From Fibrobacter succinogenes (GTDB taxonomy: Bacteria > Fibrobacterota > Fibrobacteria > Fibrobacterales > Fibrobacteraceae): DNA of 64,000 nucleotides. Positions 33,909 through 41,896 of the stretch are shown piece by piece (the stretch's first letter is position 1; every line of letters starts with the position of its first letter). The stretch spans positions 150,931-214,930 of the forward strand of contig CACWJY010000003.1 in the NCBI GenBank assembly GCA_902761355.1, written 5' to 3'. The translations under genes and the position numbers were made by a program. The notes under the pieces were generated by a model that saw only the letters and a program-made list of their open reading frames with translations, ran no database searches and was not told the DNA's origin.

Positions 33909-34961
33909 ATGAAAAAACTCATTCCATTTTCAATTGTCTCATTCGCAATTTATGCGAGTGCCCTAAATTGCGTTCAAACCGAATTTGAAATCAGAAAGAA
34001 CGAATACGAGGGACATGGTTATGCCTACTCCACAAATTATGACGGCTATTCCATAGGTGGCGCCAACTACGTTTTTGCAGGTGAAATACCGTATAGCAAT
34101 CTATACAAGGAATCAAAGTACTATTATACAGGAACACATCTAGATAGTGCACTTTTTCCATTCGCTCACTTTGGCTATTTACTCAATGGCGTTACCTGTT
34201 CAATAGAAGTAACCCCTGACGGAAACGAAATTTCCAGTTGTCCAGAGACAAAACCTAAATATACAGCTCACGTACTCGATTACAAATTTGAAGCAGAAAG
34301 CGAAGAAGAACTCTTGACCCTTTTAAATGAGTACTACCTAATTGCGCATTTTGAGAATATAACCCAAATATCCGGCGACAATCCTAAAACAATCACACGA
34401 CAATTCTTTGAACATTTTAAAAATGACGAAACTCCAAAAATAATTGCTCTCTACGTATATAAGAATGGAAAACTACAGTCCACAGAAAAAAACTATAAAT
34501 ACACAGAAAAGATCGTACATACTGCCACCATAGAATCTATTGAAGATTCGGTCCACATGGATATAAAAGTCACCAGCTATGAAAACGGCGAAGAAAAAAA
34601 ACAGGACAAATCTATCAGAACTTTATCCTTAAGGAACGATACACTCTATATAAGCGACGGAGAATGGGATTACGATAAAACCATCATCATTCAAGATGAG
34701 GACTCCAAAAACAGATGTTACACTGGCAAGAAAGAAAATCCCCGGTATGTATTCCAAATAGAAATTCGCAATGACACCCTCATTCGGACTGAATATAATT
34801 CTAAAGGGAAATGGACGTATCTATATGCCCCAGTCCAAAATGAATCCGCCACCTCAATCCAACGAAAAATCCGCCCGGCAATCAGACCTGAAAACGCAAA
34901 GCACTTCGACCTGCTCGGGCGCCCTGCCCAGGGAAAATACACCATAGATTTTCTGAAATAA
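33909..34961 (+). CDS. Exported protein with 'FDLLGRP' C-terminal tail
   Basis: A 350-residue protein with a short signal peptide ('FSIVSFAIYASA'). The body is beta-rich with many 'Y'/'D'/'N' residues and no recognised domain. The tail 'TSIQRKIRP' then 'KHFDLLGRPAQGKYTIDFLK' resembles T9SS-type or Fibrobacter-type sorting tails (YDLLGRxxxxGxY). The protein at 35314 has a similar start and tail, so the two form a tandem pair of related secreted proteins. Function unknown. Confidence 0.65.
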   Translation: MKKLIPFSIVSFAIYASALNCVQTEFEIRKNEYEGHGYAYSTNYDGYSIGGANYVFAGEIPYSNLYKESKYYYTGTHLDSALFPFAHFGYLLNGVTCSIEVTPDGNEISSCPETKPKYTAHVLDYKFEAESEEELLTLLNEYYLIAHFENITQISGDNPKTITRQFFEHFKNDETPKIIALYVYKNGKLQSTEKNYKYTEKIVHTATIESIEDSVHMDIKVTSYENGEEKKQDKSIRTLSLRNDTLYISDGEWDYDKTIIIQDEDSKNRCYTGKKENPRYVFQIEIRNDTLIRTEYNSKGKWTYLYAPVQNESATSIQRKIRPAIRPENAKHFDLLGRPAQGKYTIDFLK

Positions 34962-34978
34962 TGTTTGGACTATAATCA

Positions 34979-35005
34979 TGCCGGACTTGATCCGGCATTT
35001 TTTTT
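34979..35005 (+). terminator. Terminator after the first FDLLGRP gene
   Basis: TGCCGGA (34979-34985) and TCCGGCA (34991-34997) pair around CTTGA and are followed by a run of eight T. Confidence 0.8.
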
Positions 35006-35148
35006 ATTGCACTCACCTCGCTTATGTTGGGGCTTTGGTTCTGACATCGTATGTTTGTCCCTACGCGTGTTGGGCTCCTTCAGAGCCAACTTACTGCACC
35101 TCGGAAATGTCGATAAACAAGTTTATTGCCGCTTCCTCGGTTTACAAA

Positions 35149-35164
35149 CGTTTCACGTGAAACA
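35149..35164. promoter_or_regulatory. parS-like site 5
   Basis: CGTTTCACGTGAAACA, 15 of 16 matches to the parS consensus. Confidence 0.7.
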
Positions 35165-35170
35165 TGCGAT

Positions 35171-35220
35171 TACGAGTGTCGCAAAATATGCTTGCATATT
35201 TTATGACCGAGTATGAGCAT
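35171..35220. repeat. Modular hairpin repeat, copy B (reverse orientation)
   Basis: CGAGTGTCGC, palindrome AAAATATGC/GCATATTTT, then ATGACCGAGTATGAGC. It is the reverse of copy A with one base pair removed from the stem and a different loop. Confidence 0.7.
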
Positions 35221-35313
35221 GTCGGACACGAAGTGTCCAAACAATTTGTCTTGCCGCACTTGATGCGGCATCTCCTTTTCTAACTAAATAAAAACTTTAC
35301 TATATTTCCCCGC

Positions 35314-36099
35314 ATGAAAAAAGCAATTCTCATTCTCTCCTTTGTTGCATTGAACGCCTTCGCAGCCAACTGCCTCGATTATATCCATTATCTATTCAAT
35401 GGAGAAATCTCAGACATTTTTCACCTTGATAGTGTCTATGGTGTATCTTTCATAGATGATACAGACACGAGCTATTCTACTGTGAAGTATTTCTATACCG
35501 ACAACAAGCTAGACAGCACAACTTCATGTGGTAGTTATGGTTGTAGAACTTACAAACACAAGCAAACAATTGAAAAAACAGACTCTACCATTAAATTAAC
35601 TCAACATAACCTCCCTTATGGTGATCGCAAAGAATACGTTATTTTCCCGGATAAGGATTCATCCATCACTTTTATATATGGTCTTGATTCTGGTAAACCG
35701 GATAGTCTAGAAATCATTTCTTACAACCCATTACGCAATGATACATTATATAATGATAGATGGTTTGCAGAAGGAAGACCATACAATTTTGGAAATGAAA
35801 AATTCGCCCCTGATCCCAATGATGAAAACATATGCAATATGACTATCTATAATTCTGGATATAAATCCGAAAATGGAACATATCAGCTAATCATCACCAA
35901 TACAGAAAATGGATTCAAAGTTTTCAATACCCAATACAATCAAAGTGCTTTCTTCATCTATACAAACAACTCCACTACATCAATCCAACGCAAGGTTCGC
36001 CCGGCAGTCAACTATAAAAATACAAAGCATTTCGACCTGCTAGGCCGCCCAATCAAGAATAATTTCGGATTTTGCCACACACCGCAAGTTGCTAAATGA
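35314..36099 (+). CDS. Exported protein with 'FDLLGRP' tail, paralogue of the 33909 gene
   Basis: A 261-residue protein with a signal peptide ('ILILSFVALNAFAANC'). The body is beta-rich. Near the C terminus 'TTSIQRKVRPAV' and 'KHFDLLGRPIKN' repeat the pattern of the preceding gene, so the two arose by duplication and divergence. The last residues differ ('GFCHTPQVAK'), and the tail lacks the final 'GKY' part. No catalytic motif seen. Confidence 0.65.
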   Translation: MKKAILILSFVALNAFAANCLDYIHYLFNGEISDIFHLDSVYGVSFIDDTDTSYSTVKYFYTDNKLDSTTSCGSYGCRTYKHKQTIEKTDSTIKLTQHNLPYGDRKEYVIFPDKDSSITFIYGLDSGKPDSLEIISYNPLRNDTLYNDRWFAEGRPYNFGNEKFAPDPNDENICNMTIYNSGYKSENGTYQLIITNTENGFKVFNTQYNQSAFFIYTNNSTTSIQRKVRPAVNYKNTKHFDLLGRPIKNNFGFCHTPQVAK

Positions 36100-36183
36100 C
36101 AACGTCATAGATGTAACAAAAAATTTTTATAAACAAAAAATTCACATCAATTAAAAACTTATTAACGGATATTTTAAAAAAGT

Positions 36184-36206
36184 GAAAGGGCGCAAGCCCT
36201 TTTTTC
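36184..36206 (+). terminator. Terminator after the second FDLLGRP gene
   Basis: AAAGGGC and GCCCTTT pair around GCAA (36185-36202), followed by TTTT. Confidence 0.75.
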
Positions 36207-36255
36207 TTGTATTCACATTTCATAATACTAAATTATGATGGCTAAAGTGTGAAAA

Positions 36256-36271
36256 TGTTCCACGTGGAACG
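36256..36271. promoter_or_regulatory. parS-like site 6
   Basis: TGTTCCACGTGGAACG, 13 of 16 matches to the parS consensus but a perfect inner palindrome (GTTCCACGTGGAAC). It is 0.8 kb from parA. Confidence 0.5.
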
Positions 36272-36359
36272 TTAGCGAGGTGAGCGCAGCGAAAATACAC
36301 TTGTGTATTTTCATTGCCGAACCGAAGCGAGTTGGCTCCGAAAGAGCAGAGATGCGATA

Positions 36360-36436
36360 ACGAGCGTCGCAAAAATATGCTTGCATATTTTTATGACCGA
36401 GTATGAGCACGTCGGACTTTGGCAAAGCCAAAGTCC
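36360..36436. repeat. Modular hairpin repeat, copy C, with a second GGAC hairpin
   Basis: ACGAGCGTCGC, palindrome AAAAATATGC/GCATATTTTT, then ATGACCGAGTATGAGC (36360-36409). The next bases form GGACTTTGG/CCAAAGTCC (36414-36436), one more member of the GGAC hairpin type. The two repeat types follow one another here as they do at 35171-35238. Confidence 0.68.
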
Positions 36437-36456
36437 CAACATTAGCAAACCGAGTA

Positions 36457-37095
36457 ATGAGTTATAGAAACAACACAACGCAGCAGAATCTTTTGAACCA
36501 GTTCCTGTCGGAACATGGGGTGCAGCTGTCCGAAGATGTACTCGGCAAGCTTTACGATTTTGCGGACCTGGTCGTAGAGACCAAGCAGTTTGGCAACCTG
36601 ATTTCGGCAAAGGACTCCGAGAAGTTCTTAAGCAGACACATCGCCGATTCGTTGGTTCCCTATATTATAATGAAGGATATTCCGGCAGGTTCCAAATGGG
36701 CCGATATGGGTGCGGGGGCAGGTTGCCCGATTTTTCCGCTCGCCATCGTAATGCCCCAGGTGGAATTCTTTGCCGTCGAACCCCGCCACATGCGCGTGGA
36801 GTTCATGAAGTTCGTCAAGGAAAAACTGCACCTGGATAACCTGACCGTCGTGGGCAAGCGTTTCGAAACTTCGGGACTTGCCTACCTGGATTATGTGAGT
36901 TGCCGCGCCCTTTCGACTTTCGAAAACGACTGGGAACGTGCCCAGCCGGGACTCAAGCGCGGTGGACAGTTCCTCACGCTGAAAAGTTTCAACAATATTG
37001 TTCACCTGGAAAGTAATCCGGAAGTACACATATATAAATATGCACTCCCGCAGGAAGAACAAGTTTACGCCTTAGTCACTCGAGGTAATGAATGA
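36457..37095 (+). CDS. rsmG: 16S rRNA (guanine-N7) methyltransferase RsmG
   Basis: A 212-residue protein when started at ATG 36457 ('MSYRNNTTQQ'); an earlier ATG at 36403 lies in a repeat. The class I methyltransferase loop is 'WADMGAGAGCPIFPLAI' and later 'FFAVEPRHMRVEFMKFV'; 'DYVSCRALSTF' is typical of RsmG (GidB). It methylates G527 of 16S rRNA. It overlaps parA by 4 nt (ATGA), the classical rsmG-parA-parB arrangement near the origin. Confidence 0.92.
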   Translation: MSYRNNTTQQNLLNQFLSEHGVQLSEDVLGKLYDFADLVVETKQFGNLISAKDSEKFLSRHIADSLVPYIIMKDIPAGSKWADMGAGAGCPIFPLAIVMPQVEFFAVEPRHMRVEFMKFVKEKLHLDNLTVVGKRFETSGLAYLDYVSCRALSTFENDWERAQPGLKRGGQFLTLKSFNNIVHLESNPEVHIYKYALPQEEQVYALVTRGNE

Positions 37096-37877
37096 GTAAA
37101 GTGATAGCAGTCTGCAACCAGAAGGGTGGTGTGGGAAAGACCACGACCGCCGTCAACCTGGCCGCCAGTTTTGCCGCATTAGAAAAGAAGACACTCCTTA
37201 TCGACATGGACCCGCAGGGTAACGCGTCGCAGGGTCTCGGCTACAACGAGATGCAGGATGTGGACATCCACGAAGTCCTGAACATGGCCGACAATCCGGA
37301 CAACATCACCTACGACAATATCAAGGAAGCTATCCTCGATACGAGCCTCGACTACCTCAAGGTCATCACCTCCGGACCGGACCTCGCCGTCATGGAAATC
37401 GAACTGGTGAACGCCATGAGCCGCGAACGTCGTCTCGAACGCGTGATGAATGTCCTCAAGCAGGCATTCGAATTTATCATCATCGACGCTCCTCCGAGCC
37501 TGAACCTTTTGACGCTGAACGTGCTGACCGCCGCCACCAGCGTGTTGATTCCTGTTCAGTGCGAATACTACGCCCTGCAGGGTATGACCGAACTTTTCAA
37601 GACCATCCGCGAAGTTCAGAAGAACTTGAACGCCAACTTGAAAATCGAAGGCGCCCTCCTGACCATGTACGACTCACGTCTGAGCCTCTGCAAGCAGGTC
37701 GCCGAAGAAGTCCGCGAAAACCTGAGCGATACCGTTTTCCAGGCAATGATTCCGAGAAACGTGAAACTCTCCGAAGCACCGAGCCACGGCAAGCCCGCCA
37801 TCCTTTACGATGTGCAGAGCAGCGGTGCACAGTCCTACATGAAACTCGCCGAAGAAATCTTGAATAAGGGAAAGTAG
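37092..37877 (+). CDS. parA: Chromosome-partitioning ATPase ParA (Soj)
   Basis: A 261-residue protein. The deviant Walker A 'CNQKGGVGKTTTAVNL' (signature Lys11 and Lys16) begins at residue 8, with 'LLIDMDPQGNASQGL' as A' and 'FIIIDAPPSLNLLTLN' as Walker B. This is the length and motif order of chromosomal Soj-type ParA. It binds DNA non-specifically and moves ParB-parS complexes. The gene overlaps rsmG and is 3 nt before parB. Confidence 0.96.
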   Translation: MSKVIAVCNQKGGVGKTTTAVNLAASFAALEKKTLLIDMDPQGNASQGLGYNEMQDVDIHEVLNMADNPDNITYDNIKEAILDTSLDYLKVITSGPDLAVMEIELVNAMSRERRLERVMNVLKQAFEFIIIDAPPSLNLLTLNVLTAATSVLIPVQCEYYALQGMTELFKTIREVQKNLNANLKIEGALLTMYDSRLSLCKQVAEEVRENLSDTVFQAMIPRNVKLSEAPSHGKPAILYDVQSSGAQSYMKLAEEILNKGK

Positions 37878-37880
37878 TCA

Positions 37881-38903
37881 ATGGGTAAAAAATCTTTCGC
37901 ACTGGGTCGTAGCCTTTCCGACATTCTCAAGGATCATTCCGCTCCGGCGGCATCCGATATTCAACAGTCCAATTCACAATCTGTCGAAAATAATGCGCAG
38001 AATGGCGCCGCTAATTCCGCCGCTGTTGATAACTCTGAAAAAATCGTCGAAATCAACGTCGACCTTATCGACCCGAACCCGTTCCAGCCGCGCAAAGTTT
38101 TCAGCGACGACGAACTGGTGGAACTTGCCGAATCCATCGAACAGCACGGATTGATCCAGCCGATTGCCGTCCGCAAAGTGGGCGACCGTTACCAGCTTAT
38201 CAGTGGTGAACGTCGTACCCGCGCAAGCAAGCTCGCCGGACTCCCGACCATCAAGGCCCAGGTCTATGAAAACCTCGACGACAAGGCCATGGCCGAATGG
38301 GCGCTCATCGAAAATATTCAGCGTGTCGACCTCAACCCGGTCGAAGTCGCCAAGTCTTATCAACAATTGATCGATAACCACGGCTATACTCACGAAGATT
38401 TGTCCAAAATTGTGAGTAAGTCGCGTTCTGCCATTACTAATGCACTCCGCCTGCTCAAGCTCCCGGCCCAGGTTCTCCTGTGGATCGAAGAGGGCAAGAT
38501 TTCTGGCGGTGCGGCCCGCGCCCTCTGCAGCGACAAGATCGAAGATCCCGAAGCACTCGCCAAGCGCGCCATCGAAGAAAGCCTGAATGTTCGCCAGATT
38601 GAGGCGATTGCCCGCGGCGAAGATATTTCGAAGCCGCAGGAAGCTGCAACCGAAACGGAACAAACCGCCGAAGCAAATTCCGAAGATCAACCGGAAGTTC
38701 ATGCCGACCAGCCCGAAACTCCGACCAAGCCAAAGCCGGAACTCAGCGCCGACATGAAACAGTTCGAGTCCCGCCTCGAGACTTTCTTCGGAACCAAGGT
38801 GCAGCTCAATCCGAGTGCCTCGACCGAGACCAAGGGTACCATCGTCATTAACTATTATTCCATGGACGACCTTACCCGAATCCAGGAACTTATGGAACGC
38901 TAA
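37881..38903 (+). CDS. parB: Chromosome-partitioning CTPase ParB
   Basis: A 340-residue protein. The N-terminal CTP-binding domain includes 'NPFQPRKVFSDDELVELAES' and the phosphate motif 'LISGERRTRASKLAGL'. The central helix-turn-helix ('YTHEDLSKIVSKSRSAITNA') reads parS. A Glu/Pro/Thr-rich linker leads to the C-terminal dimer domain ('KGTIVINYYSMDDLTRIQEL'). At least six parS-like sites lie within 6 kb upstream. The stop directly precedes the ATG of the M23 gene, so all four or five genes may form one operon. Confidence 0.95.
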   Translation: MGKKSFALGRSLSDILKDHSAPAASDIQQSNSQSVENNAQNGAANSAAVDNSEKIVEINVDLIDPNPFQPRKVFSDDELVELAESIEQHGLIQPIAVRKVGDRYQLISGERRTRASKLAGLPTIKAQVYENLDDKAMAEWALIENIQRVDLNPVEVAKSYQQLIDNHGYTHEDLSKIVSKSRSAITNALRLLKLPAQVLLWIEEGKISGGAARALCSDKIEDPEALAKRAIEESLNVRQIEAIARGEDISKPQEAATETEQTAEANSEDQPEVHADQPETPTKPKPELSADMKQFESRLETFFGTKVQLNPSASTETKGTIVINYYSMDDLTRIQELMER

Positions 38904-39704
38904 ATGAAAGGCAATTACTATACCATACAGATTATCCCGGAAAATTCCAAGGAAATCAAGAAGTACCGTGTCAATACGAAATGGTTCTTTTTCCTGAAGA
39001 TTTTCTTGGTGGTGCTGGTGATTGCTGCCAGTTTTGTCATCTACAATGCCGGACGCATCGGGCGCATCCTCGTAAATTACGAAAAGATCCGCACCGCAAA
39101 TGCCCAGCTCGTAAAGCAGAACGCCAACTACGAAGAACTGTTTTCGCGAATCGACTCACTGTGGGTTCTCGAGGAACGTATCCAGAATATTCTAGGCACG
39201 TTCATCGAAAACGACTCCAACAAGATAAACAGCCTTATCGACAAGAACCGTTTTGCCCACACGCCTTCCGAAAAAATCAATGTCGACTACGAAGGAATCA
39301 ACGGCTGGAAACCGATGGAAGAAAAGATCCGCCTGGAACATATACCGAACGTGATTCCGGTCGTAGGCATCGTGAGCAAAAAATTCAGCGAAGAAAACGA
39401 TCACCTGGGCACGGACTTCTCGGCACAGGTGGGCGACCCCGTCTTTGCATCGGGTAGCGGCGTCGTGGAATTTGCAGGTTCAAAGGATGAACTCGGAAAC
39501 ACGGTCATCATCAACCATGAAAATGGCTACGTGACCAGTTATTCACATTTAAGGGACATTCGCACCCGAAAGGGACGTTCTGTTAGCAAGGGTGAAATCA
39601 TAGGAACCGTAGGCAAGACCGGAAACACCAGCGGTCCGCACCTGCACTATGCGATCACCAAGGACGGCAAGGAAATGGACCCGGAACTTTTTATAAATTA
39701 CTAG
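38904..39704 (+). CDS. Membrane-anchored M23 (LytM) peptidase
   Basis: A 266-residue protein that starts one base after parB. An N-terminal transmembrane helix ('FFLKIFLVVLVIAASFVIYN') and a coiled-coil-like region precede the M23 domain. The zinc ligands are complete: 'HLGTDFSA' (HxxxD) and 'GPHLHYAI' (HxH), with 'SYSHL' between them. An active enzyme would cut peptidoglycan cross-links. The neighbouring bactofilin often acts as the scaffold for M23 enzymes, so both may shape the cell near the division or pole site. Confidence 0.9.
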   Translation: MKGNYYTIQIIPENSKEIKKYRVNTKWFFFLKIFLVVLVIAASFVIYNAGRIGRILVNYEKIRTANAQLVKQNANYEELFSRIDSLWVLEERIQNILGTFIENDSNKINSLIDKNRFAHTPSEKINVDYEGINGWKPMEEKIRLEHIPNVIPVVGIVSKKFSEENDHLGTDFSAQVGDPVFASGSGVVEFAGSKDELGNTVIINHENGYVTSYSHLRDIRTRKGRSVSKGEIIGTVGKTGNTSGPHLHYAITKDGKEMDPELFINY

Positions 39705-39724
39705 AATAAACCAAGAGGTACAAA

Positions 39725-40114
39725 ATGGCAACTAAGGAACAAGAAATTACGCAGATCGGTCATAGCGTGACCATCAAGGGCGACATCAGCGGCAAGAGCG
39801 ACGTACGCGTAGCCGGCAATGTCAACGGCAGCATCACTATCGAAGGTGAACTCATCGTGGAACGTCAGGGCGTTGTCGAAGCCGAAATCAAGACCACCAC
39901 AGCCGTTATCGCCGGTACCGTCAAGGGCAACATCGACGTCAGCGAAAAGCTTATCCTCGAAAGCTCTTCTCAGTTCGTAGGCAACATCAAGACCAAGCAG
40001 CTCATTATCCAGGAAGGTGCCATTTTCCAGGGTAACTGCCAGATGGGTCTGCGTCAGTCTTCTTCTCAGCAGCAAGCAGCTCCTACTCCCAAAAAGGAGA
40101 CGAACCTCCTCTAA
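39725..40114 (+). CDS. Bactofilin
   Basis: A 129-residue protein with the bactofilin beta-helix: 'QIGHSVTIKGDISGKSDVRV', 'AGNVNGSITIEGELIVERQG', 'TAVIAGTVKGNIDVSEKLIL' and so on, each turn with a central G/V pattern. Short Gln/Pro/Lys-rich tails flank the core. Bactofilins polymerise without nucleotide and position peptidoglycan enzymes or, in some bacteria, ParABS. Placement right after parAB and an M23 gene suggests such a link. RBS AAGAGG precedes the start. Confidence 0.93.
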   Translation: MATKEQEITQIGHSVTIKGDISGKSDVRVAGNVNGSITIEGELIVERQGVVEAEIKTTTAVIAGTVKGNIDVSEKLILESSSQFVGNIKTKQLIIQEGAIFQGNCQMGLRQSSSQQQAAPTPKKETNLL

Positions 40115-40464
40115 TACACATCTATATCAATTAACTCTATTTATTTATATAAATAGTAATGATAATTGGTTAAGTGGATAGTGGATAGATTTGTGAAAGC
40201 GAATACGTAAGTGATTGAAGGTCAAAAAGTTACAAAGATAATTCGATTGGAGATAAATGTTGAAAACTTTCAATATGTTCACTTTTTTCAACGTTGATAA
40301 GTGTTGAAGTTGAGTTTTCAATATCAAATCACATCGAATGGACAAAACCATGTTGAAAATTCCCGAAAAAATGGGGTTGTAAACATGATAAAAGTCACAT
40401 TTTTGAAAAAAAGCCTTAAAATTTGCGCGTAATCGCCCTATAATAGTTATATTAAACAGACAAA
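40115..40464. other. Gene-free AT-rich stretch with repeated GTTGAAAA-type motifs
   Basis: About 350 bp. TGTTGAAAAC (around 40258), CAACGTTGATAAG (around 40296), GTGTTGAAG, GTTTTCAA and TGTTGAAAAT recur within about 110 bp. Two GTGGATAG copies near 40173-40187 resemble poor DnaA boxes. No ORF with a ribosome site is convincing. It may be a regulatory region of the phosphoesterase gene or an outlying part of the origin. Confidence 0.35.
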
Positions 40465-41208
40465 ATGTCATCCGAATTCTTAAAGATAGGCCAAATTACC
40501 GATATGCACATCGGTGAAGACGAAAGTCTGGTTCAGGGCATAGATGTCCGTGCCAACTTCCGCAAGGCGATAGAGTCTGAGTCCATGAGGGACCTGGATT
40601 TGCTGGTGCTGTCTGGGGATTTGGCAAACGAGGATGCCGAGCCTGGCGCCTACAGGTATTTTGTCGATTTCATAAAGAGCTATCCCGTTCCGGTGTGCGT
40701 GATTCCCGGTAACCATGACCGCATAGAGGTTATGGAAAAGTTCTTTGACTTGTCAGGAAAGGTTCAAAATGGAAAGTGCTTTTACCGTTACGACATAAAG
40801 GGTAGAAGCATCTTCTTTTTGGATAGCGCCTGTGGAGAAGTTTCTTCCGAACAGTTGGATTGGCTTAAGGTCGAGACAGCTAAAGTCAAGGACGAAGTCA
40901 TCTTGTTCGTGCACCATCCGCCCTGTTATTGCGGACATCGTTTTATGGACTTGCGTTACCATATGAAAAACATGGTCGAAGTACAGGAAACGCTCAAGAG
41001 CATCAAGAACCTGACTCATATCTTTACCGGACATTATCATTCGCAGTTCGAAGTATCCATGGGACGCCAGATTGTCCATGTGGCACCGTCGACTCAGATG
41101 CAGATTGATCCTAACGTGCCCTATTTTAACTTGCAAAGTTCCAATCCAGGCTGGCAAGTCATAAAATGGGAAAAAAATTTTGTAGAAACTGAAGTTTATT
41201 TTGAATAA
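40465..41208 (+). CDS. Metallophosphoesterase (CpdA/Icc-like)
   Basis: A 247-residue protein. The metal-binding motifs are in order: 'QITDMHIGED' (DxH), 'LLVLSGDLANEDAEP' (GD), 'CVIPGNHDRIE' (GNHD), 'ILFVHHPPCY' (H) and 'HIFTGHYHSQFE' (GHxH). This is a class III cyclic nucleotide phosphodiesterase-like family that can hydrolyse 2',3'- or 3',5'-cNMP; the real substrate is unknown. No signal peptide. Confidence 0.88.
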   Translation: MSSEFLKIGQITDMHIGEDESLVQGIDVRANFRKAIESESMRDLDLLVLSGDLANEDAEPGAYRYFVDFIKSYPVPVCVIPGNHDRIEVMEKFFDLSGKVQNGKCFYRYDIKGRSIFFLDSACGEVSSEQLDWLKVETAKVKDEVILFVHHPPCYCGHRFMDLRYHMKNMVEVQETLKSIKNLTHIFTGHYHSQFEVSMGRQIVHVAPSTQMQIDPNVPYFNLQSSNPGWQVIKWEKNFVETEVYFE

Positions 41209-41253
41209 CCCCTTGAAATTCTAAACCTTTTTGACTAAATTTGGGAAAAATTT

Positions 41254-41326
41254 GGCGGCTTAGCTCAGTTGGTAGAGCGTCGGAATCATAATCCGCAGGT
41301 CTGTGGTTCGAGCCCACAAGCCGCTA
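41254..41326 (+). tRNA. tRNA with CAU anticodon (Met or Ile2)
   Basis: A 73-nt cloverleaf: acceptor GGCGGCT/AGCCGCT (last pair G-U), D arm GCTC/GAGC, anticodon loop ATCATAA, T arm TGTGG/CCACA with TTCGAGC, discriminator A, no encoded CCA. The anticodon is CAU, so it may be elongator Met or lysidine-modified Ile. Absence of three G-C pairs in the anticodon stem argues against initiator tRNA. One anticodon stem pair (T-C at 27-43) is mismatched. Confidence 0.9.
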
Positions 41327-41348
41327 GTATTTTGAAAAAGAGGCTGAT

Positions 41349-41795
41349 ATGTCAAGACGAATCCTAAAAGTGGCGTTGTTGATGATCGCCTCTTTTTTCG
41401 TAGCGGTGACATTTACCGCTTGCGATAGCGCCGATCAGAACGTCCCCGAAATGAGCCAGATGCAGTCATCTGCACCAAAGAGCGTTCCTATTGTAAAGGT
41501 TGACGCCTTTACCGCTCCGGCATCTTCTGAGATTACCGCCGAAAAGGCGAGGTACTACGTAAAGGCGAGCGCCGCCCTCGTGGAACTCGGCGTACGCTGG
41601 TCCGAACGTATCGACAAGGCGAACGACACCGAAAAGGTCCAGATCCTGAACGCCTACAACGTAGCCCGTGACCAGGTCTGCGCCCGTATCGGTTTGGCAG
41701 GTATCGCCGAGTACAACTGGATTACTTCGGTCGCACTTCCTGATCCGAAGAACAAGGCGACCTTCGAAGCGGCCGGCCTCAAGACAAACAACTAG
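41349..41795 (+). CDS. Lipoprotein of unknown function
   Basis: A 148-residue protein with a lipoprotein signal peptide and lipobox 'TFTAC' (Cys25). The mature part is mostly helical and includes 'ITAEKARYYVKASAALVELG' and 'VQILNAYNVARDQVCARIGL'. No known domain recognised. It is located between the tRNA and tmk. Confidence 0.65.
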   Translation: MSRRILKVALLMIASFFVAVTFTACDSADQNVPEMSQMQSSAPKSVPIVKVDAFTAPASSEITAEKARYYVKASAALVELGVRWSERIDKANDTEKVQILNAYNVARDQVCARIGLAGIAEYNWITSVALPDPKNKATFEAAGLKTNN

Positions 41796-41816
41796 TATAA
41801 ATTATCGGCTTTTAGA

Positions 41817-41848
41817 ACAGGGATTGCTTTAGGGCAATCCCTGTTTTG
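41817..41848 (+). terminator. Terminator after the lipoprotein gene
   Basis: ACAGGGATTGC (41817-41827) and GCAATCCCTGT (41834-41844) form an 11-bp stem followed by TTT. It is strong. Confidence 0.85.
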
Positions 41849-41896
41849 TATCGTACTGATTTTATTGTACGTTCGATTTATTATTTTTGCTAAGGT

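Larger units (their letters stand above)
34962..35313. other. Gene-free stretch with hairpins and a parS-like site
   Basis: The 352 bp between the two secreted-protein genes hold a terminator, parS-like site 5, a modular hairpin repeat (copy B) and further small palindromes (GGACAC/GTGTCC at 35222-35238, TGCCGCA/TGCGGCA at 35253-35271). I see no gene that I can support. Confidence 0.5.
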
